DNA from: UBA6164 sp963979005
GTDB taxonomy: Bacteria > Patescibacteriota > Gracilibacteria > BD1-5 > UBA6164
Direction of reading: 5' to 3'
Assembly (NCBI GenBank): GCA_963979005.1
Contig: CAXBVF010000017.1
Coordinates: 1 to 17,687 of the forward strand
Length of the DNA stretch: 17,687 nucleotides
Part shown: one piece after another, positions 1-9,706 of the stretch
Layout: each line of letters begins with the position of its first letter
Position numbering within the stretch: position 1 is the first letter of the stretch
Position numbers and translations under genes: made by a program
The notes under the pieces: generated by a model
What the model was told of the DNA's origin: nothing
Databases searched by the model: none
Seen by the model: only the letters and a program-made list of their open reading frames with translations

Positions 1-18
1 TGTAGATCTTGTTTTCAT
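1..18 (-). CDS. Possible start of a gene truncated by the window edge
   Basis: An ATG on the minus strand opens a frame that runs off the left edge after six codons (MKTRST). A TATAAT-like box lies about 30 bases upstream (minus strand, plus positions 46-51), and the valS terminator sits between this frame and valS, which fits a new transcription unit. Six residues do not allow identification, and the call rests only on gene direction and spacing. Confidence 0.3.
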
Positions 19-103
19 AATTATATATTTAAAATTAATAATTTGATTATAATTATTTTTCTGATTTTCTATAGAATAAAAGTTTTTTCGTCTTTACAAA
101 CAC

Positions 104-136
104 AAAAAAAGAAGTTATATATAACTTCTTTTTTTT
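104..136 (-). terminator. Intrinsic terminator overlapping the valS stop codon
   Basis: A perfect dyad, a 7-A run, GAAGTTATATATAACTTC and a T run, forms a stem flanked by T tracts in either direction. The valS TAA (135-137) lies inside it, so coding sequence and terminator share bases. This is typical of the compact spacers in this window. Confidence 0.8.
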
Positions 137-2807
137 ATTTAAACCTAGATATTTTTAATTCCAATTTTTCTAATTTAACTTTTGCTAATTCTTTCTTTTC
201 CATTTCAGCTCTTACAAGTTTTTCAGGAGCCTTATTGACAAAGGCCTCATTTAATAATTTTCTATCTAATATTGCAATATATTCTTTTGTATCAACTATT
301 TGTTCTTTTAGTCTTAAAATTTCTTTATCAACATCAAGAGCATTACTCGTATCAACAAATACTTCAACTCATGATTTAATTATTCAGTAAGCTAAATTAT
401 CGTCAATAGGTTTTTTACTTACTATTTCAAAACTATCAGCATTTACAATTCAAGATATTAAGACTGAAACATTTTCAATAATTTCTGCATTCTTATTTTT
501 TGCATAAATAAGAATTCAAACCTTTTTGTTTGGCATTATATTATTACTAGATCTAAGACTTCTTATTTCTTTTATGATATCTATAATAAAATTCTTATCT
601 TTTTCTAATTTTTCATCTCTAACTAATAATACTTTTCACCATTCTGCATCAATTAAATCTCAACTAAATCATAGTTTATTATAAATTTCTTCCGTAACAA
701 ATGGTATATAAGGGTGCCATAATTTAAGTAATCTATCGAGAACATAAGTTATTACTTTTGAACCATACTTTGAAGAATCTTTTGTAAGCTTAAATTCCTC
801 TATGTAATAATCACAAAATTCATTTCTAGTAAAAATTTGTAACTCTTGTCCAGCTTCAGAAAAATTATATTTTTCCATTGCATCAGTTACTAATTCAGAT
901 AAATATTTAATTCTAGATAAAATCCATTTTTCATGGAACATTAAATTATCATAATTTTTTATTAAATCTTTTTCTATTTTATTGATATCATTAGTTCATT
1001 CAACATAAGCTGAAACAAATCTAGAAGCATTCCATAATTTATTTATGAAAAACATATTATTTTCTACATTTACTTCATCAAATTTTAAATCATTTCATGG
1101 TGTATTTCATATACTCAAAGTCAATCTAAGTGCATCAGTTCAATATTTATCTATCATATCTATTGGATCAATACCATTTCCAAGAGATTTACTCATTTTT
1201 TTACCATCTTTATCCTTTACTAATCAGTGAAGATAAACTGTTTTAAATGGAGTTTCTCATGTAAATTCGTATCCAAACATCAACATTCTAATTACCCAGA
1301 AAAATATTATATCATGCCCAGTTTCTAAAACTTGTGCAGGGTAAAATTTATGAAACATGTCAGGCTGTTTATCTGCTCAAATTTCATATCAAAGTATTGA
1401 AAATGGCCATAATCATGAAGAAAACCAAGTATCTAATGCATCAGAATCTTGTTCTAATTCAGTGTCTTTTCAATAATGTGCTTTAGCGTTTTCCAATGCT
1501 TGTTCTTCTGTTTCACTACAAAAGATTTCACCATCTGGTCCATACCAAACAGGTATTCTATGTCACCAAATTAATTGTCTAGATATACACCAATCTCTTA
1601 AATTAAAAGCCCAATCTTCAAATGTTTTATTAAATCTTTTTGGAATAATTTCAAATTCTTTTGCTCTATATCATTTTATTACCTTTTTTATAATTGGCTC
1701 TACTTTAACAAACCATTGAGTAGAAACAATAGTTTCAATTTTTGCATTAGTTCTTTCTCAGTATCATACTTTTGATATATGATCTTCTATTTTTACTAAA
1801 TTTCATTTTGCCTTTAGCAGTTCAACTATATTTTCTCTTGCAGTCATATAATCTTGTCATGCCAGAATTCAAGCAATATCAGTCATTTTTCAATCTTTTC
1901 AAATTACAATATTATCTAATTGTAAATCATGTCTTTTCCCTACTTCAAAATCATTAGCATCATGTGCTGGGGTTATTTTAACTGCTCAAGTTCAAAATTC
2001 CATTTTAACCATTTCGTCAGCAATAAGTGGAATTTCTTTGTTAACAATTGGAAGAATTAACTTTTTCCCAGCTTTTAGTAATTTTTTATATCTTTTATCC
2101 TTTGGATGAACAGCTACCGCCACATCTCATAAAAGAGTTTCAGGTCTAGTTGTAGCAATTACAACCTCGTTATCTGAACCAGATACGAAATATGTAATAT
2201 GATACAATTTTCATGCTTCTTCTTTATAAATAACTTCTTGATCTGATACAACTGTATCTAATACAGGGTCAAAGTTAACCATATATTCTCACTTATAAAT
2301 AAGTCATTTGTTATACAAATCTACAAATGCCTTGTTTACTTTTTCGTTCATTGACTCTTCAAATGTAAATTTTTCAGTTGACCAATCACAACTTGTTCAC
2401 ATTTTTCTGAATTGATTTTGTATTATTCAACCATATTTATCAGTCCAGTCAAAACATTCTTTTATGAATTCTTCTCTAGATATATTATGTTTATCCTTTC
2501 ATTCTAATGCAAGTTTTTCTTCTACTTTTACCTGTGTAGATATTCATGCGTGGTCCGTACCAGGCATTAGAATAGTTTCATCTCATTTCATTCTATGGTA
2601 CCTAGTCATTAAATCCTCTAATGTAAGCATTACAGAATGACCAATATGTAATTTACTAGTTACATTTGGAGGTGGCATTGGTATATAAAATTGATTTCAT
2701 GTTGTAGATTCCTTCGGTTTAAATTTACCTCATTTTTCCCACTGAGTATATAGTTTTTCCTCAAACTCTTTTGGTGAGTACTTTTTTGGGAAATCATTGT
2801 TGTCCAT
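135..2807 (-). CDS. valS: Valyl-tRNA synthetase
   Basis: Class I aminoacyl-tRNA synthetase that charges tRNA-Val with valine in the cytoplasm. Read with UGA = Gly it is 890 aa, the usual ValS size. Visible features are the N-terminal PMPPPNVTSKLHIGH segment with the HIGH signature at about residues 54-57, KMSKS at about 537-541 followed by LGNGIDPIDM, and a Lys/Glu-rich C-terminal coiled-coil arm (NEAFVNKAPEKLVRAEMEKK) typical of ValS rather than IleS or LeuS. The start ATG is the first in-frame Met before the conserved N-terminus. No Shine-Dalgarno sequence is seen. Under the standard code the gene would be cut by dozens of UGA codons; many fall at glycine positions (for example YGTDALRL). 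It ends in TAA inside its own terminator. The 5' leader holds a hairpin and a tiny ORF, described separately. Identity is secure. Confidence 0.97.
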
Positions 2808-2821
2808 AATTTGTTTTTAAT

Positions 2822-2862
2822 AGTTAAAATTTTAATAATTACCTGTTATCTCAATTTTAACT
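2822..2862 (-). other. Hairpin in the valS 5' leader
   Basis: A perfect 10-bp inverted repeat (AGTTAAAATT / AATTTTAACT) encloses about 21 bases and ends 14 bases before the valS ATG. It lacks a following T tract, so it does not look like a terminator. A second perfect 9-bp hairpin (AATAATATG, loop TTGT, CATATTATT) lies just upstream at 2877-2898. The role is unknown; a leader structure affecting translation or RNA stability is possible. Confidence 0.45.
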
Positions 2863-2892
2863 GACTCGTACAATAAAATAATATGTTGTCAT
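2857..2892 (-). CDS. Tiny ORF in the valS leader (speculative leader peptide)
   Basis: ATG to TAA encodes 11 residues, MTTYYFIVRVS, located 50 bases upstream of valS. It contains two Val codons near its end, and its stop codon lies inside the 5' arm of the leader hairpin, an arrangement reminiscent of attenuation. However, no terminator follows the hairpin and two Val codons are few. In such AT-rich DNA an ORF this short can arise by chance. It is listed only because leuA in the same window has a convincing leader peptide. Confidence 0.2.
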   Translation of the reverse strand: MTTYYFIVRVS

Positions 2893-2904
2893 ATTATTGG
2901 TTTA

Positions 2905-2943
2905 ATTAAAAAATAAGCTTGTTACTATTATAGTAACAAGCTT
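2905..2943 (-). terminator. Intrinsic terminator of the 62-aa gene
   Basis: A perfect 13-bp stem (AAGCTTGTTACTA / TAGTAACAAGCTT) with a TTA loop is followed on the minus strand by ATTTTTTAATT. It lies 27 bases after the TAA of the small gene at 2970-3158 and separates that unit from valS. Confidence 0.85.
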
Positions 2944-2969
2944 AAAAAATCAAAATTTTGTTTTTTAAA

Positions 2970-3158
2970 TTATCTGATTAATAAATAACCAGAATTAACT
3001 AATGTTGAATACTGAGCAATTTCAGGATTTTCAACAATAATTTGTAAAGAGCTATAAGCAGCAGCTTCAGCTATTTTAATACTCATAGTAGCGGCAGCCA
3101 TAATAAATACTGACCATCTTAGGCTTTGAGTAATTTTATTTTTTGTTCTTTTTTTCAT
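2970..3158 (-). CDS. Small hypothetical protein, 62 aa, probably membrane-associated or secreted
   Basis: I do not recognise this protein. It starts with a basic segment (MKKRTKNKITQSLRW) followed by a moderately hydrophobic, alanine-rich stretch (SVFIMAAATMSIKIAEAAA) and a polar C-terminus (ENPEIAQYSTLVNSGYLLIR). This resembles a signal peptide, signal anchor or short amphipathic helix. It has no in-frame UGA and ends in TAA. The reason to believe in it is its context: a consensus TTGACA box upstream and a strong terminator downstream isolate it as its own transcription unit between topA and valS. An RNA function for the transcript cannot be excluded. Confidence 0.6.
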   Translation of the reverse strand: MKKRTKNKITQSLRWSVFIMAAATMSIKIAEAAAYSSLQIIVENPEIAQYSTLVNSGYLLIR

Positions 3159-3195
3159 AAAAACTAATTAAAAATATAAAAGTACATATATATTA

Positions 3196-3220
3196 AAACA
3201 TATATTAAATGTTTTGTCAA
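3196..3220 (-). promoter_or_regulatory. Promoter of the 62-aa gene
   Basis: A consensus TTGACA -35 box (minus strand, 3215-3220) directly adjoins the T tract of the topA terminator. A TAATAT or TTAATA -10 candidate lies 18-19 bases downstream. The 5' leader would be roughly 30 bases. The -35 match is exact; the -10 choice is uncertain in this AT-rich context. Confidence 0.55.
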
Positions 3221-3250
3221 AAAAAATAGCACTTTTAAGTGCTATTTTTT
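3219..3250 (-). terminator. Intrinsic terminator of topA
   Basis: A 14-bp perfect stem (AAAAAATAGCACTT / AAGTGCTATTTTTT) with a 2-base spacer is followed on the minus strand by a run of eight T. It lies 21 bases beyond the topA TAG. The T tract merges into the TTGACA of the next promoter. Confidence 0.85.
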
Positions 3251-3271
3251 AATAATTATTATTTCTAAAAA

Positions 3272-5575
3272 CTACTTTTCTTCTTTTTCGGTTTCTGAAT
3301 CCTCTTTTTCTTGCATTTGTAAATTTAGCTCATCCCATATCTCTTTTGGAATGTTTTTAGCAATTTTTACTTTAGGATAATTCTTAGCGGCTAAGAATGG
3401 TCATCTTCTTGAATTTTTAAGTACCATTTCTTCTCATGACTCCTCATCTATCAAAAATCCTTTTTCAGAGAGTAATTTTTCTAGCAATTCTTCTTTTTCG
3501 TCTTTAATTTTTCATATCCATTTTACTTTTGGATACTCACTTGATGCTAAAAATGGTCAAAATCTTCAAGTTTTTACAACAATAGTTCATTCTATTCATT
3601 CAGGACAAGCTTTTCACTCATATTTTTCTTTTAGAGCATTCATTGCGTTTTTTTCTTCTTCTGGTTGATCTATAAAATCACATTCTGGATATCCTGAACA
3701 ACCAATGAATTTTCCTACTTTGGAATGTCTATAAATAAGCTCTTCTTTACATTTAGGACATTTTTTTCAAACCATTTCTATAACTTTTTCAGCATTAGCT
3801 CATGCATGTTCAAGATCTTTTTTAAGGGTTCATTCCCAAAAATCACCTAACATTTTTTCAAATTTTATATCTCATTCTGCTACTTTATCAAAATCAGTTT
3901 CTACTTCTTTTGTAAACTTATACTGCATCATTTTTTTGAAATACTCTTCTAAAAAATCTGTCACAGTAAAAGCGATTTCAGTAGGCTTTAGGTATCTTTT
4001 ATCAAATTTTTCAATATATCATCTATCAATAATAGTAGAAATAGTTGGTGCATAAGTTGATGGTCTACCTATCCCCTCTCATTCTAATTTTTTAACTAAT
4101 GATGCCTCTGTAAATCTAGCAGGCGGTCTTGAAAATCATTGATTAGCCTCTAAATTTGTTGCTGGAAGCACTTCTCAAATTTCTATATTTGGAAGAGTCG
4201 TGTTTTCATCATCATTATCATCACTTTCATCATCTGTTCATTCTATATAAAGTTTCATAAATCAGTCAAACTTTATAACTTCTCACTTTGTAATCCAAAG
4301 TTGATTTGTAGCTCTTTCTGGAGAAAAACTAAATGTAGTAACTTCTACAACTGCATCACTCATTTGTGAAGCTATAGTTCTTTTCCAAATAAGGGTATAT
4401 AGTTTTAATTGTTGTGGATCTAGTACTGAAGCAAGACTTTCAGGAGTTCTACTTAATTCAGTAGGCCTAATAGCCTCATGTGCTTCTTGTGCTCATGCAG
4501 ATTTAGTTACAAAACTTCTAGTTTTATGATACTCTTTTCAAAAACTTTGTTCTATTACTTGTTTTGCTTGATCTTTTGCTAAGTCAGATAAATTCACACT
4601 ATCAGTTCTCATATATGTAATCAACCCTTGTCTTTCTCAATTTCAAAGATCCATTCATTCATATAATTTTTGAGCTACCATCATTGTTTGTTTTACTCAA
4701 AAACCAAATTTTCTTGCTCACTCTTGTTGTAATGTAGAAGTAGTAAAAGGAGCTCAAGGCTTTCTAATACTATCTTTTTTGATACTATCAACTAACTTAA
4801 AGTCTAATTCAGACTTAGAAGATAATAAAGTATTTCATTTCTTGTTTTTTGTTTCCTTTAGAGTTGTTATATCATCAAATAATGTTGCTAACACTTTTTC
4901 TACATCTTCTCTAGAAGTAAGTTTTTTAACTTTTCATCCTATTTTTGAAAGTGTTGATTTGAACTTACTCTTTCAATTATGAGTTAATTCAATAGATATT
5001 TTCCATGATTCTACTGGCTTAAAAGCAATGATTTCTCTTTCTTTTTCTACAATTAACTTAACGGCAACAGATTGAACTCTACCAGCTGATAATCATTTCC
5101 TAATTTTTTTCCATAATACTGGACTAACCTTGTATCAAACAAGTCTATCTAGTAGTCTTCTAGCTTGTTGTGCATCTACAAGTCACATATCTATAGTTCT
5201 TGGATTTGCAACTGCTGCAGTAATAGCTTTTTTTGTAATTTCATGAAAGACTATTCTTTTCGTAGTTTTTGGATCCACTTTTAAAGTATGACATAAATGC
5301 CATCCAATAGCTTCTCATTCACGATCCTCATCCGTTGCTATCCATACTTCATTAGAAGCTTTAGCTAATTTTTTTAAACTATCAACTGTTTTTTTCTTGT
5401 CATCATTAATACCATAATCTGGTATAAATCATCACTCTATATCTATTCATAAAGTTTTAACTGGTAAATCTCTAATATGTCACATAGATGCTACTACCTT
5501 ATAATCAGGTCATAAAAATTTCTCAATTGTTTTTCATTTTGCTGGTGATTCGACTATCACAAGATTTTTAGCCAT
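3272..5575 (-). CDS. topA: DNA topoisomerase I (type IA)
   Basis: Relaxes negatively supercoiled DNA by transient single-strand cleavage. It is 767 aa with UGA = Gly. In order it has an N-terminal Toprim domain (VIVESPAKGKTIEKFLG, then DEDREGEA), the catalytic segment GLITYMRTDS with active-site Tyr at about residue 321, the PPARFTEASLVKKLE and GIGRPSTYA motifs, then C-terminal zinc-ribbon repeats. The first ribbon keeps four Cys (CPKC and CSGYPEC). The next repeat has one Cys and the last has none, although both keep the GPFLA...YPKVK pattern. The tail is acidic (EDSETEKEEK) and ends in TAG. The ATG is preceded within two bases by the T tract of an upstream hairpin, and no ribosome-binding site is seen. 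Identity is secure. Confidence 0.97.
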
Positions 5576-5576
5576 T

Positions 5577-5615
5577 AAAAAAAAGTTATCAACTAAATTT
5601 GTATGATAACTTTTT
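5577..5615 (-). terminator. Terminator-like hairpin abutting the topA start
   Basis: The 11-bp stem AAAAAGTTATC / GATAACTTTTT encloses a 14-base loop. On the minus strand it ends in eight T only one base before the topA ATG. It probably ends transcription of the 169-aa gene, about 70 bases upstream, but its position means it could also act as an attenuator or leader structure for topA. Confidence 0.7.
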
Positions 5616-5684
5616 AATGTTTTTTATTTTTAAGTCAAAAGATAATATGAAAATATTTAAGATTTTCTTATAAGTAATACAAAA

Positions 5685-6194
5685 TTATACTTTTAAAATA
5701 TTCTTAACTAGATTTTTATTATCATATGGAAATTTGTAATTTTCTATGTATCTAACAATTGTATAAAAAATATTCCATTTATTTGATTCTTCATAGAAAA
5801 AAGCATTTCATTCATTCTTAATTGGATCAAACTCTTTTAGTATTGATCACATGTGATTTTCTTTTATTATTATTGGTGTAATTCACTTTTCTATATATGT
5901 ATATAATTCCTCTATTTCATTATCACATACTATAAAGTCAAATCAAGAGACATCAGTTTCATCTAGTTTTCAGGTAAGAACAATATTAGTAGATAAAATT
6001 TTTGTTTCTGCATTTTTTGTATAGACTACAAAACCAGTTGGTAAAGATTTTAATCACTCTACTAATTCATCAGATAATTTAGTATTTTCTAATTTGATTA
6101 ATCCTAAAGGTTTAAACTTTAACAATAATCCTAAAGTCTTTTTTAATTTTAGACTGTTTTCCTTTTTTCTAGCTAATACAGAAGAAATATTCAT
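5685..6194 (-). CDS. Hypothetical protein, 169 aa
   Basis: I do not recognise this family with confidence. The protein is soluble, with a Lys/Leu-rich start (MNISSVLARKKENSLKLKK), a middle segment resembling a Rossmann-type strand and helix series (GFDFIVCDNEIEELYTYIEKG, then TPIIIKENHMG), and an aromatic C-terminus (GNAFFYEESNKWNIFYTIVR). The layout of a TPIII strand followed by a GNAFFY motif and a closing helix is loosely like the C-terminal half of GT-B glycosyltransferases; this is only an impression. In-frame UGA codons occur at positions that read well as Gly (for example TGKLDE). It ends in TAA and a TATAAT-like box lies upstream at 6225-6230. It is transcribed away from dus. Confidence 0.8.
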
Positions 6195-6298
6195 ATAGAA
6201 TGTTTAGAAATTAAACTTAATATAATTATATCATATTTTAAATAATAAATACAAATAAATCTGCTTGCTATTTATAATATATTATTTATAAATAAGTA

Positions 6299-6326
6299 TT
6301 GAATTTTATTAATTTATGAATAAAAT
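6299..6326 (+). promoter_or_regulatory. Possible dus promoter
   Basis: TTGAAT (6299-6304), a 16-base spacer and TAAAAT (6321-6326) would start transcription about 25 bases before the dus ATG. The rest of the 161-base divergent spacer (6195-6355) is plain AT-rich DNA with short palindromes such as TTATTTATAAATAA and no other feature I can support. Confidence 0.3.
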
Positions 6327-6355
6327 CATATAAATTTAAATAATCATCATAAAAA

Positions 6356-7357
6356 ATGAAAGATTTCTGGAAAAAACAAATAGAGAAAAATTGAAAATTA
6401 GTTTTCCTTGCTCCAATGGATTGATACGGTGATAGTGCATATAGACAGTCTATGAAAAATATAGCTCCTAATATATATTGTATATCAGAATTTTATAGTG
6501 CAGATGGTTTAGTGCATTCAAAATTTTTAGCTGACTCTGTTCTACCACATCAAGAATCTGAAAACCCATTGATCATTCAAATATTTTGAAAAGATCCTGA
6601 AATGTTTGCGAAAGCTGCAAAAATAATATCAGATCCAAAGTATAATATAGCCTGAATAGATATAAATATGTGATGTCCAGCTAAAAAAGTTGTAAGAAGC
6701 TGACATTGATCTAGTCTACTAATAAACGAATGTACTGCATTTGAGATAGTAAGAGCAATGAATGAAGCTACTCATTTACCAATATCAGTAAAAACAAGAC
6801 TTAGTTTTGACTGAGGTCAAGATTTAATAAAGTTTACTAAATGACTAGAAAAGGCATGAGCAAGTTTAATAACTATTCATTGAAGAACTGCTAAACAAGC
6901 ATACACATGAGATGCTGATTTAGAACCAATTTATGAACTTAAAAAGCACTTGAATATTCCTGTTATAGCAAATTGAGATGTGCTAAATTATGATGATTGA
7001 ATGAAAAAGCTTAAAAATCTAGATTGATTTATGATATGAAGATGAAGCTTTGGTAACCCATGGTGTTTTTTAGCATGAGAACAAAACCCAACACTCTTAG
7101 AAATATTGGACCAAATGGAATTTCATGCAAAAAAACTAGTAGAAACTAAATGAAAAAGAAAGTGAAATCTAGAAATAAGGAAACACTTAGTACAATACTT
7201 AAAATATTTCCCATGAGTTAAAGCTTATAGAAAAAGGTTAGTAACAACTGAAAGTTTTGAAAATACAAAAAATGTTATAGCAGAAATAAAAAAAGAATTT
7301 AAAGATGATTTAGATAAGAGACCGTGATTAGGTGAAATAGAAAAAAAAGAAGACTAA
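6356..7357 (+). CDS. dus: tRNA-dihydrouridine synthase
   Basis: Flavoenzyme that reduces specific uridines in tRNA to dihydrouridine. It is 333 aa, normal for the family. It opens with the FMN-binding motif LAPMDGYGDSAYRQS, followed by GIDINMGCPAKKVVRSGHGS containing the catalytic Cys of the NMGCPA signature, then SVKTRL, TIHGRTAKQAYTGDAD, VIANGDV and the phosphate-binding IGRGSFGNPW. Several of these glycines are encoded by UGA (LAPMDG, SGHGSS, IGRG), which makes the gene good evidence for the code. ATG is the first start and matches the expected N-terminus. TAA lies in the stem of a terminator shared with dnaB. The Dus subclass cannot be assigned by eye, although the motifs look DusB-like. 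Confidence 0.96.
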
Positions 7358-7372
7358 AAGTCTTCTTTTTTT
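7342..7372. terminator. Bidirectional terminator between dus and dnaB
   Basis: A 14-bp perfect stem (AAAAAAAGAAGACT / AGTCTTCTTTTTTT) with an AAA loop has A and T tracts on the two sides, so it can end transcription from both convergent genes. It includes the dus stop codon and lies 9 bases from the dnaB stop. Confidence 0.85.
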
Positions 7373-7381
7373 AATTCATTT

Positions 7382-8713
7382 TTATTCACCTGCTCAAATA
7401 CTTCTTTCTATTTCTACAAATTTTTGATTATTTTTATTAAACATTAATTCCATATTTCAAATTGGTCAGTTTCTATTTTTTCTCATAAAAATATCTGTAA
7501 CTCATTTTTTTTCAGTGAATTCATCATAGTATTCTTCCCTATATATCATCAAAATCATATCTGCATCTTGCTCTATAGATCATGATTCTCTTAGATCTGA
7601 CATAATAGGTCTCTTATCTGGCCTAGATTCAACACCTCTTGATAGCTGAGATAATGCTATAATAGGAACGTTTAATTCTCTGGCAAGCGATTTTATTCAT
7701 CTTGATATTTCAGATACCTCTTGTACCCTATTAGTAGTTGTTCAAGTTGACATTAGTTGCAAATAATCAATAACTATGAGATCTAGTCCTGACTCAATTT
7801 TAAGTCTTCTACATTTAGATTTTAAGTCTGTTAAATTTCATCATGCTGTATCATCTATATAAATATTTGCTTTTGATAATTTCTCCATAGCTTCTCATAT
7901 TTTTGCAAATTCATTATCTTCTAATTCTCATTTTGCTAGTTTCCAACTATCTATTTCCATTGCTGAAGCTATCATTCTATCAGTTAATTGTTCTTTACTC
8001 ATCTCCAGAGAAAAGATAGCTACATTTTTCCCAGAATATCATACATTTTGTGCTAGATTAAGAGCAAAAGCTGTTTTTCACATTGATGGTCTGGCAGCTA
8101 TAATAACCATATCTCATCATTTTAATCATCAACTTTTATTATCAAAATCTTTAAATCATAACTGTAATCTATGATCTTTTATTAAATCAGGGTTTTCATG
8201 TATTTCTGCAAATTCTTCGTATCTTTGTGTTAAAATATCGTTTATATGAACAAGTTTATTTTGAATAAATACCTGAGTAACATTAAATACAGATTTTTCT
8301 GTACTTTCTAAAAGTACATTTATAGATTTTTCTTCATCATATCAATAGGAAATTATCTCGTTTCAACATCTAAGTAAGTTTCTAAGTACAGATTTGTTTT
8401 TTACTATTTGTGCATATTCAAAGATATTTGCAGTAGTAGGTACAATTTCTGTTAATTCAGTTAAATAACTTATTCATCAAATCTTGTCTAACAATTTTTT
8501 ATCATCTAATTTTTCCTTTACAGTAATTAGATCAATTGGTTTATTTTGTTTATATAAATCAAAGATAACATCAAAAACCGTTGAATTTGCATCACTATAG
8601 AAATCAGCTGCTTTTAACATATCTCAAATAGTCAAAAAACAATCTTTATCTATCAATATACTTCATATAACAGATTGTTCTGCTTCTAATGCATGTGGTG
8701 GGACTTTTAACAT
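7382..8713 (-). CDS. dnaB: Replicative DNA helicase DnaB
   Basis: Hexameric ATP-driven helicase that unwinds the replication fork. It is 443 aa, close to the usual 450. The N-terminal domain begins MLKVPPHALEAEQSVIGSIL, the hallmark DnaB start that fixes the ATG. The RecA-like domain has a Walker A motif ARPSMGKTAFAL with Lys at about residue 213; its Gly is encoded by UGA. The C-terminus reads RKNRNGPIGNMELMF, the conserved DnaB ending. The context leading to Walker A is GGLKGGDMVIIA, in which all four glycines are UGA. It ends in TAA and is preceded by a terminator that separates it from the TPR gene, so it should have its own promoter, which I could not define. Confidence 0.97.
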
Positions 8714-8753
8714 CAAGCTAATACTTAGGAGTAAAATATAAACTAAAGAGTAT

Positions 8754-8795
8754 AAAAAAAAACATAAAAGTAAATTAAATGCTTTACTTTTATGT
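8754..8795 (-). terminator. Intrinsic terminator of the TPR gene
   Basis: A perfect 13-bp stem (ACATAAAAGTAAA / TTTACTTTTATGT) with an 8-base loop is followed on the minus strand by a run of nine to ten T. It lies 31 bases after the TAG of the TPR gene and upstream of dnaB. Confidence 0.85.
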
Positions 8796-8825
8796 TTAAA
8801 ATATGTTCAATATAAATGTTAAAAA

Positions 8826-9638
8826 CTATTTTACTAATTCTTTTACATTTTTTTCAAAGGAGTCAATTTTAGCTTTAGCTCTCGTATTATATGGCTGTAA
8901 TTCTAGTATTCTTTTATAAATTGCATATGTTTCAGCTCACTGTCCAAGTTTTCTCATACACTTCGCTTTCATAAATAACTTTTCAACATCTCTTGGCTTA
9001 GAAACAAGGAATAAGTTAACATATTTAAGACCTTTTTTATAATCCTTCATATTATATGTAAGCTCAGCTAAAAGATCTATTACCTCATCATCAGCCATTT
9101 TTTTATTATGAATTTTTTCGTAAATTTCTAATGAGTCTTTTAATTTATTCTGCATAGCATAAATATATCACAGCTTCTTCATTATTTTGAAATCTACTTT
9201 TAAATGTTCTAATAAATCCTTATAAATATATTCAGCATTCAGGTAATTTTTTTCTTTTTCATATATATTTGCCAATTCCATATTTAAATCAACATTATAC
9301 TTATCCAAGCTTAGTCATTCAACAATCTGATTTTTTGATAAATCAAAATATCATTTAGAAGAATTCACCTTTACTTTTTTTAATATATCTGCTAATTTTT
9401 CTCTATCTGAATCAGTTATTTTTACTACTTTGTTTTTTTTCGTACTAGTTTTTTTAGTTTTTTTATTTAAATTAACTTTATTTAATGCTGTTTTTTTCTT
9501 TGTTATTTTTACTGGTTTTACAACATTTTTCACCTTAAAATATACCTTATACATCTTTAATCAAAGATAATATAAAATATATAAAAATGATAATATAAAA
9601 ATGATGATTTCTATTTTTATAAACAAGGAATTGTCCAT
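8826..9638 (-). CDS. Membrane-anchored tetratricopeptide-repeat protein
   Basis: Predicted protein of 270 aa. Extending the frame upstream through a UGA (Gly) gives a start at MDNSLFIKIEIIIFILSF, whose hydrophobic stretch (about residues 9-26) forms one N-terminal transmembrane helix; starting at the later MYKVYF would lose it. A very basic linker follows (about residues 30-75, rich in Lys and Thr), then TPR-like helical pairs, visible as YLNAEYIYKDLLEHLK, GYIYAMQNKLKDSLEIYEKI, ELTYNMKDYKKGLKYVNLFL and KLGQGAETYAIYKRILELQP. Such proteins are usually scaffolds for protein complexes at the membrane; the partner is unknown. It lies 68 bases downstream of dprA on the same strand with no terminator between, so co-transcription is likely. 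It ends in TAG before a strong terminator. Confidence 0.88.
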
Positions 9639-9706
9639 ATATTTAATTACTATAAAAAATAAGTTTTCTATAGAGTGATTTTAGGGATTTTTTATTATTA
9701 ATCAAA

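Noticed and set aside
43..390. Plus-strand open frames within 43-390, 1045-1230, 1772-1957 and 4779-4982
   Set aside because: They lie antisense to valS and topA, whose protein motifs are clear, and their translations are low-complexity with no recognisable domain.
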